64,000 nt of DNA, from assembly GCF_026262505.1 (NCBI RefSeq), contig NC_067208.1, positions 6,147,962 to 6,211,961 on the forward strand, in the 5' to 3' direction. The stretch is from Trichomonas vaginalis G3 (taxonomy: Eukaryota; Parabasalia; Trichomonadida; Trichomonadidae). Below are positions 1 to 10,734 of this stretch, one piece after another. The position numbers and the translations under genes were made by a program. The number at the start of each line of letters is the position of its first letter. The first letter of the stretch is position 1. The notes under the pieces were generated by a model. The model saw only the letters and a program-made list of their open reading frames with translations. It searched no databases and had not been told where the DNA came from.

Positions 1-420
1 GCTATTGAAGAGGGACCGGATGGATTACCAACGATATTCTAACCAGTTTGATGGTCAATATGCAATATTAGACCTGAAATTTCAGCTAAGAAATTCTTTA
101 AAGTTGCTTTATTCGATCCAGTTTTCGCAAATGTTAAAGATGAACTTAAACAACAATTCCAACCAATTATAGTAGCAAGAATTGCATCAGGTGCTTTATC
201 TCAAGCATTCAAAGATTTAATTAAGAAACCATCATATCAGCAACGTGGTTTAACTTATGATTTAGTTAAGGAATCAGATAAAAGAAAATTTGAGAAATCA
301 GATGATTATAAGAATGCAATTAATGAATATATTAGGTCTATTAATTACAATGAATCAGCTAAAAATCATCTTCAAGAACAAATACAGGGAATAATAGATT
401 CAAAACTTCCAGCAAAATAA
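1..420 (+). pseudogene. Polinton B protein of unknown function, C-terminal part (fossil)
   Basis: The reading frame ending at the stop at 418-420 encodes a charged, helical C-terminal region with short pieces such as FFKVALFDPVFANVKDEL and ARIASGALSQAFKDL, ending in SKLPAK. The 5' part is off the window and the visible part is broken. I see no Walker, jelly-roll or nuclease motif and no counterpart in Polinton A. Its place beside the next gene on the same strand suggests the morphogenesis half of the element, but no function is assigned. Confidence 0.45.
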
Positions 421-452
421 AAGTTTAAATATATTTTTTTATTCGATTATAA

Positions 453-1103
453 ATGAGAAGACGTTTCACTAGTCAAAAGAACACTAACGCAAAAGCAGAG
501 ATTACGGTTTTATAACGTAAATGATGAAAATCAAATTATTCAAAATGTTAAAGTTAATGTTAACCCTGAATTAACAAGGTCAGCAACTCAACCAAATTTA
601 TTAACTCGTGACTTACCGAAAAAGGAGGAGGAGCAAAATAAAGAAGATGGAGACCCAATCATTTTATCTGAACCCGGTAAAGAACCTGTTGAAATTCCCA
701 CTTATCCAACATACCCAGCACCACTTGATAACCCATATAAAATAGACATTAATTCTGAATTAATGAAAATTTACCGTGATATAATAATTAATAATTATGA
801 TTCAATAATAAATTTAATTGATCAATCCGGTTAATTATTTTACCTTATGAATCATTAATTCACATTATCACCATTCTTTGTGATGTTCAAGATTCAGACG
901 TTAAGATTCAATTTTTCATAGATGATGAGGTTTCATGCTGCGGAACAGTTGCAAAAATAAATCCTATAAAGGATATTAGCACAATTAAGATATCAAAGAA
1001 CGGAACAACAACTGAACTTCATTTAACATATAATGATATTTATAATAAAATAGTTGATGAATATAAAATATCACTTGAAAAATTCTTCGTTAAGGCTATT
1101 TAA
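453..1103 (+). pseudogene. Polinton B homologue of the 12051-12665 gene (fossil)
   Basis: The ATG at 453 directly follows the element's start signal (T-run, then ATTCGATTATAAATG). The product begins with a basic MRRRF segment, has a Pro/Glu-rich low-complexity middle, and ends in a small alpha/beta domain with pieces like DVQDSDVKIQFFIDDE and YKISLEKFFVKAI. Order, basic start, acidic middle and the C-terminal pattern (TISTLK against TIKISK) match the Polinton A gene at 12051-12665. Function is unknown; a virion-associated or packaging role is a guess from position next to the packaging ATPase in Polinton A. It is broken, with roughly two or three breaks. The stop lies two bases before the 9-bp target repeat of the foldback element. 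Confidence 0.5.
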
Positions 1104-1960
1104 TATTCAAGCATGAGATATAAAAATTGCTCACATTTGCTCACATTTTGGCACTTTTTTGTACGTTTGTCAAAAAATTGTGAGGAAGATCTCACAAAAA
1201 TAGTCAAAATGTGAGCAAATTTTGAGAAGTGCTCACATTTTGACATACGATTATTTTCATACGTTTTTTTGATGAATTCTAATAAAACTTCATTACCACT
1301 TTCAGAACGAAGCGTAACTTTTCAGCACGTAACGCTCTATCATGTGTAGTGACATATTATTCAAAAAAACTCAGATTGCTTATCTTATAATAACAATTTC
1401 ATTAGAAAAAATGCACGATTTCACGCTAAAACTTTGAAGCAATTCTTAAATTCGGATAAAAAATCGATATGTATTACACTTTAAACTTCAAAAAATGGTT
1501 CAAAATTTAGACTTAGTTTATCTTAACAATATAGCAGATTTTAAGCCGAACAAGTAGGAGTAATAGAAATAGCTCTTGAAAATAATTACAATTAGTAATA
1601 TGTAAGTCAAAGTTCGAGTATTCTAATAAATAACGTTCCGGATTTTCTTTACTACAAGAATCAATACTTAATATATAGAACAACAGTAAAAACTTATTAG
1701 AGATTCAAAAAGAAAGTTGACTAAAGAGAATCTTTTTATATAAGTAATTTTATTTTTTTGAAATACGAGATCGAATAAAACATGTATTTTATTTTATTAC
1801 TACAATAATACGTTTTTACATAGTAAGAAAGTTTAGAGACTGAAATGAAATTAAAAATTGAGAAAAAAATAAAGCTTTTCTATAAAAATTCATATTAATA
1901 TATAGTATAATGATATTACAATTTATTGATAGTTGTGTTAGAAAAAAGGTACATTCACTA

Positions 1961-3260
1961 TAGGGTGTCCAAAGGTGTGTTTAGCACAAACCTGAATACT
2001 GCGAATAGAAATAAACAAGTTACATATATATAAAGTTTATTTAAATATAATCACCATTGGATTCAATCACGCGTTCGCAGCGATCGATCCAGGCTTGAAA
2101 GACACGCTTTAAATCATCATGAGAAAATTGCTCAAATTGCTCTCTTACAAAATTTTCAAGATCATCTGGACTCGCGAATTCGCGTCCTTCAGCTCTCTTT
2201 TTTAGCGTGCCGAAAATAAAAGTCAGAGGGTGCAATATCAGGTGAATAAATTGGGTTTGGAACAACTTTGACATTGTTTTTCCACCAAAGTAATTCATTA
2301 CCTTATGACTTTTGTGAACTCTTGAATTATCAAAATGAATTGCAAACTTTTGTTTTTGTTGTTTGGATTTCTCAAACTCATCAGAATTGATAATTTGAGT
2401 AAGAACATTGTCAATTAGATACTGAGCATTCATCGTATTAGGTTTTTGAAGAATATCAATTGCGATGATGCCATTCACGCCCCAAAAAACCGACAACATC
2501 ATCATTGGTGTGTCAATTTTTTTCTTCGGGAATTTGCGGATTTTCATCCTTCGGGATCCACATGATTTTGGCTTCTGTTGCATATTGAAACCAAGACTCG
2601 TCCCCTGTTACTAAAAAGCGAAACTTCTTGGATTGATACGCACCCAATATAGAGAGGAGCTCTTTCGAAGATTGGACTCTAGATTTTTTTTGAACTGAAT
2701 TAAGGTTGTGCGGAACCCAACGTGTATACGCTAGTTTTAGTTCAAATAATTGTGCAGATAATAACTGACTGTTGTACGTGGTATCTTTGTCATCTCCTCT
2801 ATCCTTCTGAGTGATGCTCTTGGGTCTTCATCTAGCACTTGAAGAATTGCTTTGATTTTTCTTTGATCCGGCGATTTTTGTCAATTTTTATGATGGGCGC
2901 CTTTTTGTTCATGAAGTGATACATCCTAACATGATACGTTACAGTGGAATAGCTAGGAGCATCCATACCGAAGCATTTTACCAATGTCTCGTAGATTTTT
3001 TTACAGTCTTTGCATTTTTTTGCAAGAGCGAGGATGTTTTATTTATGATTCATTAAAAAAATGAAAAAAAACCCGCCAAAATTTCCCGCGAAACCGCCTC
3101 TTGTCTCACAATTCATTTTATATACCGGCATGGCGCCAAAATACAACATACTCATCATATACATATATTCATATTTTTTATTATATATTTATAATCAGCA
3201 TATATCTCCTTTAATAGTCTCATATAGAGCGCTGTGCTAAACGCACCTTTGGACACCCTA
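1961..3260 (-). mobile_element. mariner transposon, copy 1 (Tvmar-like)
   Basis: A 1300-bp element with inverted ends TAGGGTGTCCAAAGGTG and its complement, flanked by TA on each side (1959-1960 and 3261-3262). Size, TA target and the encoded DD34D transposase match the mariner family known from T. vaginalis (Tvmar1, about 1.3 kb). It is highly similar to copy 2 at 30720-32022, so both inserted recently. The target TA lies exactly at the inner edge of the terminal repeat of the small element at 1946. Confidence 0.92.
2041..3053 (-). pseudogene. mariner transposase, copy 1, decayed
   Basis: Remnant of a DD34D transposase of about 335 residues, starting at the ATG complementary to 3051-3053. 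The C-terminal open stretch (2041-2583) keeps the second catalytic aspartate (HFDNSRVHKS) and the end of the family (GTLKKRAEGREF). A pair of compensating frameshifts around 2215-2290 scrambles the region that holds the third aspartate in copy 2. Relative to copy 2 it also lacks two bases near 2532, where copy 2 reads GGGAATGTTTGCGG. Further upstream frameshifts break the helix-turn-helix half. It cannot encode an active enzyme. Confidence 0.85.
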
Positions 3261-6033
3261 TATTTTTGACAAAATTTTAAATTTTCATGGGGTTGTAAAT
3301 CTTATAATAACTAGATGAATAAGGAATAAATCCCAGTATGATGTGCATCATTATATTAAACACTATATGTAAGGCTGGTGATTCTATTAACACTTATGAA
3401 GATCTATAGTATTTGAGCAGATAAATTTGATAATTTCCAAAACTCTTATATTTCAAAATTAAAGTGTGCGAATGCATTTAAATGAGAGCAAAAAGAGATT
3501 GATGCTGTTAAAACTATGTGTTAATTTGCAATTATTTCGCATCACAAGAACTACCCAGTAAATTCGGCTATCTTTCTTTGCAATTATTCTCCATTATACA
3601 TATAATATAATGGTTAGGGTTTGAAGAAAAAAGTTACTAGAGAATTATTGACTTTTGAAATAATGCAGAATTTTACTTGAAGAAATCATTAATTTATGAG
3701 TTCCAAATTGCTAAGCATGACGAAGGATCATTAAATTGCTACAATTAAATACACTTATTGCAGAATTAAGATTTTGAAATTAAAAGTTTGAAATATTGCC
3801 TTTTTGAATAAAAATATAAATTTTATTATATAATCATGATAATATCTTATAGAAATTAAAAAGAAAATATTTTAAACCATTTATGAATGTTTATCAATTT
3901 AAAATATTAAAAGATAGCTTGATTTTATCATCATTAGTTTGTTATCAAAGTTTTCTTCTTTTGATGAACAACAGTAAATGATTTGTTAATTACTTGTCTT
4001 CCTTTTTCGCAGCAAAATCGAAAGTTATGATGATAATCTTGCTCTCAATTTTGAAACTCTCTGATTTACAAGTAAGCATTCCTTTGGAAAAGCAGTCCTA
4101 TTCTGTTTTCAAGATATTTTAAAGCCTCAATTTCATACAATGCGCAGATCTATTCGAAATTGCAAGAACTCTCAAGAAAAATGCAGCAGCAAAGAAGATT
4201 CCATAGTTTCTAGCATCAAAAATTTACAACCTTAATACAGTTAAAGAGAAGCTCGAAAAGAAAATATTTAACCATAAAGCTGGAAACCATTCGATATCTA
4301 CTTTGGATCTAATAAAAAGTTAATTATAACATATTTAACATGCTATTTGTTGACTTTGTTCCATTATATTACCATATAACCTTTTTGAAATCTAAAATAT
4401 TTTTACAATTTTAACCATGTGTTGTTGAAACCATATATCAATCTTAGCTAAAGTATAGTTTATGAGTCTGTCACCATCTAACGTATGAATTTTCAAAAAT
4501 GTCAAATATGTTCATTTTTTCTGTAGATTCAGCCATAATTTCACGTTGTTATACTATTCAACTATTATTTAATATTTTTATCGATTTAAATATATGATGA
4601 GATGCTTAGTTCTCCTGGAAATCGATTTTTAATCGCAATTTTAACTTTCCAAAAAAATTCAAAAATAAAAATCCCTCTCAATTTTCTAAGTTTTATAACT
4701 CGCCAAATCTCTAGCCAAATTTTTTTGGCCCGTATAAATATTGTTTGGCACTATATAGGGATGCTATTTATCATATTTTCATCCCATTTTACTGTTATCA
4801 CCTAGTGAATGTACCTTTGTTAGAAAAAATATACAACTAAAATGTCAGTTTTAAAAAATTTAAAAATTATATTAAAACAATAGTCATTGAGGATGGTTAA
4901 TTGCAAAAACTCAAGAAACTATCATTATCTCTCTTTGCTTAACACATCTACAACTGGAAACATCATTCCAAATGAAGTTCCTCAGTCTCGTCAAAATTTC
5001 TCTCTCATCTACAACAAGCTTAACTCAAAACTCAAGAAACTATCATTATCTCTCTTTGCTTAACACATCTACAACTGGAAACATCATTCCAAATGTTGCA
5101 TTCAAGAATCCTATTATTATTCTTTCTTTCAATCTTTTATATTTACTCTTTAAATTCTAATATAATATAAATTCTTCATTTCCTTTGTTTAAACTTTTTT
5201 CATTTTAATACCATTTTATCAGATAGTAATTTTTGTTTTTCTCTGACCAAAAATCTTCTCAATTTAACTCCACCTTCACAAAAATTCATTGAGTTCTCTC
5301 AAAATTCTTGTATTTTTGGTATACTTAAAGTATCATCTTCAAATATTTTTTGGAGAAAATTGACTTTGCATAATATCGTAATACTTTTTAAGGCAGATAG
5401 ATTTACCGTAAGTTGAAGAACTTTTAATTTGAACAGAAATTATTCAACAAATATTCTTTTTATTTGATCAAGATACGTATACCAATATGATCTACTTGCT
5501 AGGGATATGTAGATCACGTTCAGAATTTGCCAAGTTTGGTGAATATCTATGGGATTAGGGACATCTATTTAATTTAAGAACTAAAAATTAGCATAGGCGT
5601 ATTATGCTGTTACTGAAATATATTTTGGATGTATAAATTTTTACTTAATACTCTTTTATTGTTATCATTTTTAAAGATTTTTTATTATGAGCAAAAAAAT
5701 GGCAAGACAATAATATATTGTACATGCAATTTATTATTACTGAATAAATTTATCAATCAAATTTGATCACATACAATTTTTACAGATAAATACATTATCT
5801 CAAAAAATATCTATATATTAGTATATGTTACACGAAATGTAATAAAATGTATTACTTTGGTTTATCAATTTATAAATAAGAATGAAAATTTGTTATAGCT
5901 TTGTTCCAATATTTATTTTTATATATTTAAGTTATCCATTTTACTGTTTTCATTCATATTTATAACAAAATTAGAGTCCTTACATTATTTATCTTATTTC
6001 AATAGTGATAAAAATCAACTATATTTTGTAAGA

Positions 6034-7124
6034 TCTTAAAAAGTGACAAAAATGGAAAACTACATTAAATTTATTTATAAGGATACAAAATTATATGTCA
6101 TTCCACCAAGAGCGGTTAAAGCATTAACACTTTATTTATATATATCTCACAAGCTAAGTTTACCTCTAAACACATTCGAATTAACAACAAATAACTACAT
6201 CATACTGGGATTTATTCCTTATTCATCTAGTTATTATAAGATTTACAACCCCATGAAAATTTAAAATTTTGTCAAAAATAGTGAATGTACCTTTTTTCTA
6301 ACACAACTATCAATAAATTGTAATATCATTATACTATATATTAATATGAATTTTTATAGAAAAGCTTTATTTTTTTCTCAATTTTTAATTTCATTTCAGT
6401 CTCTAAACTTTCTTACTATGTAAAAACGTATTATTATAGTAATAAAATAAAATACATGTTTATTCGATCTCGTATTTCAAAAAAATAAAATTACTTATAT
6501 AAAAAGATTCTCTTTAGTCAACTTTCTTTTTGAATCTCTAATAAGTTTTTACTGTTGCTTCTATATATTAAGTATTGATTCTTGTAGTAAAGAAAATCCG
6601 GAACGTTTATTTATTAGAATACTCGAACTTTGACTTACATATTACTAATTGTAATTATTTTCAAGAGCTATTTCTATTACTCCTACTTGTTCGGCTTAAA
6701 ATCTGCTATATTGTTAAGATAAACTAAGTCTAAATTTTGAACCATTTTTTGAAGTTTAAAGTGTAATACATATCGATTTTTTATCCGAATTTAAGAATTG
6801 CTTCAAAGTTTTAGCGTGAAATCGTGCATTTTTTCTAATGAAATTGTTATTATAAGATAAGCAATCTGAGTTTTTTTGAATAATATGTCACTACACATGA
6901 TAGAGCGTTACGTGCTGAAAAGTTACGCTTCGTTCTGAAAGTGGTAATGAAGTTTTATTAGAATTCATCAAAAAAACGTATGAAAATAATCGTATGTCAA
7001 AATGTGAGCACTTCTCAAAATTTGCTCACATTTTGACTATTTTTGTGAGATCTTCCTCACAATTTTTGACAAACGTACAAAAAAGTGCCAAAATGTGAGC
7101 AAATGTGAGCAATTTTTATATCTC
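6034..7124. repeat. Loop of the foldback element with a spare terminal repeat
   Basis: Non-palindromic centre between the two arms. From about 6204 to 7124 it is a direct copy of the element's right terminus (40570-41494), including the GCTCACATTT sites and the final GAGATATA-type end. It also carries one end of the small element (TAGTGAATGTACC at 6279) without the other. Positions 6034-6203 are not found elsewhere in the window and have a short open frame starting MENYIKFIYKDTKLYV. That frame could be a captured fragment, but I do not recognise it. Confidence 0.7.
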
Positions 7125-7360
7125 CAAAATATAGTTGATTTTTATCACTATTGAAATAAGATAAATAATGTAAGGACTCTAATTTTGTTATAAATATGAA
7201 TGAAAACAGTAAAACGGATAACTTAAATATATAAAAATAAATATTGGAACAAAGCTATAACAAATTTTCATTCTTATTTATAAATTGATAAACCAAAGTA
7301 ATACATTTTATTACATTTCGTGTAACATATACTAATATATAGATATTTTTTGAGATAATG
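7125..7360. repeat. Start of the right inverted arm
   Basis: Reverse complement of about 5797-6033. The arm is interrupted at 7361 by the inner MULE and resumes at 38107 after the duplicated GAGATAATG. The join TTTGAGATAATG / TATTTATCTG matches the uninterrupted left arm around 5790-5810, which directly shows the inner MULE to be the younger insertion. Confidence 0.85.
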
Positions 7361-7571
7361 GAGTGGGGGACAAACTCACCCATTGTCACTTTTTATTAAC
7401 CTTAAACTTGTAATTTTCATTATTTTTAATTAACCTTATTTCTTTCCCAATTCCTGATTTATTTTATTCACTTACTATTAAAAGTCACATTTTAATAAAA
7501 TATAATAATTTATTTATAGCATTTTTTACTATACTGTAATAAAAAATTAATTATAATAAATTAAATGTTTA

Positions 7572-8403
7572 TTAAATCAAATGTTTTCTTTGCAATAATA
7601 TTTTTAATGTTGAGTAAACAATGTTGGGATCAAGTGTATCATTTTTCAGACCTTTCTGAACAGCTTCAAGCATACTGATGCATTCGACTTTTTTAAATTG
7701 TGTCATTTCTTCGAAATCTCTTGTGACTTTTTTGATAACTTTAACACTTCTCTCTGAATCCAGACCTTTAATTTGCAACTTAATCAGGAATGAAGGAACA
7801 ACACTGGAATATAACTCGATGACAAGTTCATCGAGTCGAAGATTTCGCCTTTCTGGGAAGTACTGGTGCTTCAAAACCTTGAAATGTGATTCTGAGATGT
7901 TGTTTGTTCCATCTCCTTCATTTCTATAGCGAAGCATCCCACCTGTCAAGATGATGGCGCCACTGTCGGTCAAAGTATTCACGGGCAGCAGGTTCCTCAT
8001 TTAAAATTTCTTCTAAATTGTTGTAAACTTCATCAGGATCAATTTCTTCCTCTTCAGAACCAAAGACCAATAACTTCATTAAGTTATAGAAAGTTTCGAA
8101 GTTGGAACGATCTTGAAACTTTTCAGCCTTTCTCATGACAGCGCGCAACACATGAACACCACACCAAATGATCTGGCATAAGGGGATGGCTGTTTCAACA
8201 GCATTTGTGATTTGAGGTGCGCAGTCCATTGAAAAATAAGATGGTTCGCGATTGATGGAGCCAAAATATGCTGTGAGACAAACTTGTATATTTTCACTTG
8301 TGTCGGGCCAAACGAAAAAAATACAAAAACGGAAAAACAATTGATTCCGCGAATTTGCCAGTGACGGCATAAAATGGTATGCGAGAGCGCAAGAGCTTAT
8401 AAG
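7572..8403 (-). pseudogene. MULE transposase, C-terminal half
   Basis: The part of the transposase downstream of the Polinton insertion. In order it shows a second catalytic aspartate in a YFSMDCAPQI context, the C/H signature WCGVHVLRA, and a TNNISESHFKVLK motif of the type that carries the MULE catalytic glutamate. The upstream stretch (to about 7924) and the final stretch (from about 8000 to 7572) are in different frames, so there is at least one frameshift near 7930-8000. Just inside the Polinton junction the frame is also shifted. A degraded duplicate of the 3' part lies at 32710-33003. The family is clear; the gene is dead. Confidence 0.8.
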
Positions 8404-9110
8404 AGTTAGTATACCTAAGTCGTGTACTGTGGCACTGCGCGCCTCCGTACACAACTTAGCTGTTTTGACACTTTACGAAACCGTTAACGTATATTTTACA
8501 ACACAAACGACAACACTAACTCAACCTTAAATATTTATAAAGCCGCCAACCACTTCACCTCACTAATGAAAAAATAAACGTTTTCGCAAACGACTTCACT
8601 AATGTAAAAAATAAACGTTCTCACTTACAAAAGTATTGCAACTCCTCCCATTGCTGTGCTTCACATAACAGCTCATAATCTTCTGACTCACTTTCTTCTT
8701 CATATAGGTCAAAATCACTGTCAAAATAAATGTTAGTAAGTTTTGACAAAGCTAATGAAACACGTTTACCGTTTGTATCGTATGCTTGTATAAACTTTCC
8801 ATTCTTCATTCCTTCATAAACGCTCAAACTAACTTTACCCTTTCTCCTCGTATCTGATAGAATGTATTTTCACGAGGAACGAAGAACAAATTCTTGAACT
8901 CATGACCGTTGTAGTTTGTTATCTCAATAGTTTTTCGTCATTTACATCCAAATAAAATAAAAAAATAAACTTAAAAATTAATGATATCACCACCTCACAC
9001 GTATGAAAACATAGCACAAAAATAAATTTAGGTGAAGTGGTGAGATCTCACCTCTTTTTTCACCTGTTTTTTCACCCTGTTGAATTCATTGCTTTATAAC
9101 TCTCTTCCTT
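8404..9110. repeat. Polinton A left terminal inverted repeat
   Basis: About 707 bp matching the reverse complement of 29672-30366. It includes a full copy of the terminal 106-codon gene and the iterated CACCTCTTTTTTCACCTG region near 9050-9070. The repeat runs into the 3' ends of the adjoining genes on both sides. Confidence 0.9.
8621..8941 (-). pseudogene. Terminal-repeat gene, left copy (fossil)
   Basis: Left copy of the gene at 29832-30152, encoded within the terminal inverted repeat and reading outward. The C-terminal part (from MSVYEGMKNGKFIQAYD) is identical to the right copy. The acidic tail DSDFDLYEEESESEDYE stands out. It is broken once. No function is known. Confidence 0.75.
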
Positions 9111-9611
9111 GGTTTCTTTTTAGTTGCTTTCTTCACGTCTGTCTCCAACTTGACTGTCTTTCTTCTTCGGCCGTAATGATACCAGTTACTTCCACCAGTC
9201 AATGGGTCAAATGGTCTTTTTAAGGTTTCCATACATTCCATAGGGACCATACGAAGAACTACTGGTGGAGAAGAAACATTTTCTTTAGTTCCATCGAATC
9301 TATTTAAATGCATTGTTTCACCTTTCATCTGGTCATTAAAGTCTTTTGCATGTTTTGCAAACTCATCATCCTTTCCTAAAGCATTTTCTGACTCAGTCGC
9401 AACCAAATTGGATGCTTTATTTATGAGCCCTATTTTTATTTAATCTTAACTTCTTTGCAACCCAACCTCCAATCTTTCCTTTATTTGCATCTAATGTCTT
9501 CGAAACTCTTCCTCCACTCATTTTATTTACTGCGTCATAAGCTCCAAGTGCTTTTGCTCCAAATGCTAATGCTTTTGTTCCCATTGCGCCTAAAGCTGCC
9601 CAAGCTACCAT
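9086..9611 (-). pseudogene. Small virion-type protein with hydrophobic start and basic end (fossil)
   Basis: Two open stretches in one transcription unit. The first starts at 9611 (MVAWAALGAMGTKALAFGAK) with an Ala/Gly-rich hydrophobic segment followed by a basic WVAKKLRLNK tail. The second, down to 9086, contains PFDPLTGGSNWYHYGRRRK and ends in a Lys/Arg-rich tail (KKATKKKPRKRVIKQ). Small hydrophobic-plus-basic proteins beside capsid genes are typical of Polintons and adenoviruses (DNA-condensing or membrane-active core proteins), but I see no diagnostic motif. It is broken about once. The stop lies inside the terminal repeat. Confidence 0.5.
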
Positions 9612-9836
9612 TTACCCCATATTAAAATCATCTCTCTTCAATATTATCTCATAAAAGTTCTCGTTACTGGAGAAAGTCAATGAAACATAAGCGTTCTCAC
9701 GGGCTTCGCCCTCACCGCTTTGCGGTCTATCTAACTTATTTCTTATATCATCTATACGCTTCAAAATGTCTGAACAATTGCTAACATCTTCTACAACAGT
9801 TATTTCATCATGAATGACCTTCAAGAACAAGCTCAT
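9612..9836 (-). CDS. 74-residue Polinton A protein, unknown
   Basis: Begins MSLFLKVIHDEITVVEDV at the base next to the stop of the 9837-10718 gene and ends one base before the next start, so the three minus-strand genes form a tight unit. Around residues 36-46 the frame reads through a GC-rich double hairpin (9701-9726), encoding RPQSGEGEAR. Removing those codons would leave a continuous beta-rich peptide (YVSLTFSSNENFYEIIL follows). No family is recognised. It is probably a structural helper protein, by position. Confidence 0.5.
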   Translation of the reverse strand: MSLFLKVIHDEITVVEDVSNCSDILKRIDDIRNKLDRPQSGEGEARENAYVSLTFSSNENFYEIILKRDDFNMG

Positions 9837-10718
9837 TTAATATGCTATTAAAATCATCTCAATAATGAGTCCATCCTTTCCATCTTTAGGTAGCACAACA
9901 TCTTTCATTGAAGAAGGTTCGACAAGTCTTATGTTAAACTTACTGACAAAGTTTGTTATACTATAATGCTTCGGCGGCGAATACATATAGTTTGAAAGAC
10001 ATAATATAGATTCTTCAGCAAATTCACTTATACTGGATTTTATAACAATGTTCTCACGAGACCAAATACCACCAATTGACAATCTTGTAAGCAATCCTGC
10101 TGAACCTTCAACTGTAAACGTCGATGGTAACATTCCACGAAGGTCATCTATTGACATCGTTGAGTCACTGAATTTAAATATTTTCTTAAAGCAATCGTCA
10201 TTATCTAACCATGCAATAGCTTTGAAGTTTTCATTCGAATATACATCTGCTTCATTAAATGTAAAACCTGACTTCTTTGCAGAGACGACTTTAAAATCTA
10301 TTGAGTTTGTTTCAAAATTATATGCTATGGTAACTTCTGAAGGTAATGGATGCCCTTCCGCAGTCAGTTGTTCTCTCACTACCGTTTGAAGCTTTGTGTT
10401 AAAAACTTTCATGTCATCTCCTGTGTCTAGGTTCACATACACAGCAACAGGGAAACTATCTTGCTTCTTTGTTTCATCATTATACCTCAAAACATTAAAG
10501 TTCTTCAATAATATTGTTCTTCCTGCTGGAATACTTCGAACTTGTCTTATTTCAATAGCTTTCTCACCTCCTACATACTCTACCCAGTGTCTTGGATATT
10601 CATAAGTATACTGACTTTCTTGAATTTTGGTTGGTTTCATCATAACATGTTCATAGTATATCTTTATACTCTTGTCAGTTAGACTCGGTGCTATGTTCTG
10701 AATATTTCTGACTTGCAT
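9837..10718 (-). CDS. Minor capsid/penton-like protein, 294 residues (Polinton A)
   Basis: I start the gene at the ATG complementary to 10716-10718 (MQVRNIQNIAPSL), which faces the ATPase ATG at 10735 across 16 bp. The sequence is beta-rich throughout (RHWVEYVGGEKAIEIRQV, FPVAVYVNLDTGDDMK, FTVEGSAGLLTRLSIGG), with no helix-rich domain, as expected of a jelly-roll capsid protein. Polintons usually carry a minor capsid (penton) gene beside the packaging ATPase. The assignment rests on fold impression and position and is moderate. It looks whole. It is the first gene of the minus-strand unit 10718-9086. Confidence 0.5.
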   Translation of the reverse strand: MQVRNIQNIAPSLTDKSIKIYYEHVMMKPTKIQESQYTYEYPRHWVEYVGGEKAIEIRQVRSIPAGRTILLKNFNVLRYNDETKKQDSFPVAVYVNLDTGDDMKVFNTKLQTVVREQLTAEGHPLPSEVTIAYNFETNSIDFKVVSAKKSGFTFNEADVYSNENFKAIAWLDNDDCFKKIFKFSDSTMSIDDLRGMLPSTFTVEGSAGLLTRLSIGGIWSRENIVIKSSISEFAEESILCLSNYMYSPPKHYSITNFVSKFNIRLVEPSSMKDVVLPKDGKDGLIIEMILIAY

Positions 10719-10734
10719 TTTTAATGGAGATAAA

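Larger units (their letters stand above)
1..1114. mobile_element. Polinton B, left segment (fossil)
   Basis: Segment of a Polinton/Maverick element cut off at the window edge on the left and interrupted on the right by the foldback element that starts at 1115. The 9-bp target repeat TTCAAGCAT at 1106-1114 recurs at 41495-41503, where Polinton B resumes. The gene at 453-1103 is similar to the Polinton A gene at 12051-12665, so the segment belongs to the capsid/packaging half of the element. The element is broken by the large insertion. Its left terminal inverted repeat is outside the window. Confidence 0.8.
1946..4817. mobile_element. Small non-autonomous element in the left arm (with mariner inside)
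   Basis: Inverted ends AAGGTACATTCACTA (1946-1960) and TAGTGAATGTACCTT (4803-4817) are flanked by direct repeats TGTTAGAAAA (1936-1945 and 4818-4827). The A-run makes the exact duplication length 8 to 10 bp. Without the mariner it is about 1.57 kb. No convincing coding region is present; the 67-codon frame at 4602-4805 has no recognisable domain. The end and duplication pattern fit a MULE-type or foldback non-autonomous family. The same element occupies 39084-40663 in the other arm. Confidence 0.7.
1115..6033. repeat. Left inverted arm of the foldback element
   Basis: Reverse complement of 7125-7360 plus 38107-41494, nearly base for base apart from the mariner at 1961-3260. The arm contains a 1.57-kb smaller element (1946-4817) and a local tandem duplication of about 120 bp around 4908-5097, which also appears in the other arm near 38800-38995. 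The rest, for example 4830-4900 and 5160-6033, is AT-rich and shows no gene. Confidence 0.85.

Noticed and set aside
4972-5160. 62-codon frame, mirrored at 38740-38928
   Set aside because: It exists twice only because the arms are inverted copies. It is low-complexity, lies over a local tandem duplication and has no recognisable domain.
6043-6264. 73-codon frame in the loop as a gene
   Set aside because: Half of it is the copied terminus of the element; only the first about 55 codons are unique and no family is recognisable. Kept only as a possible captured fragment.
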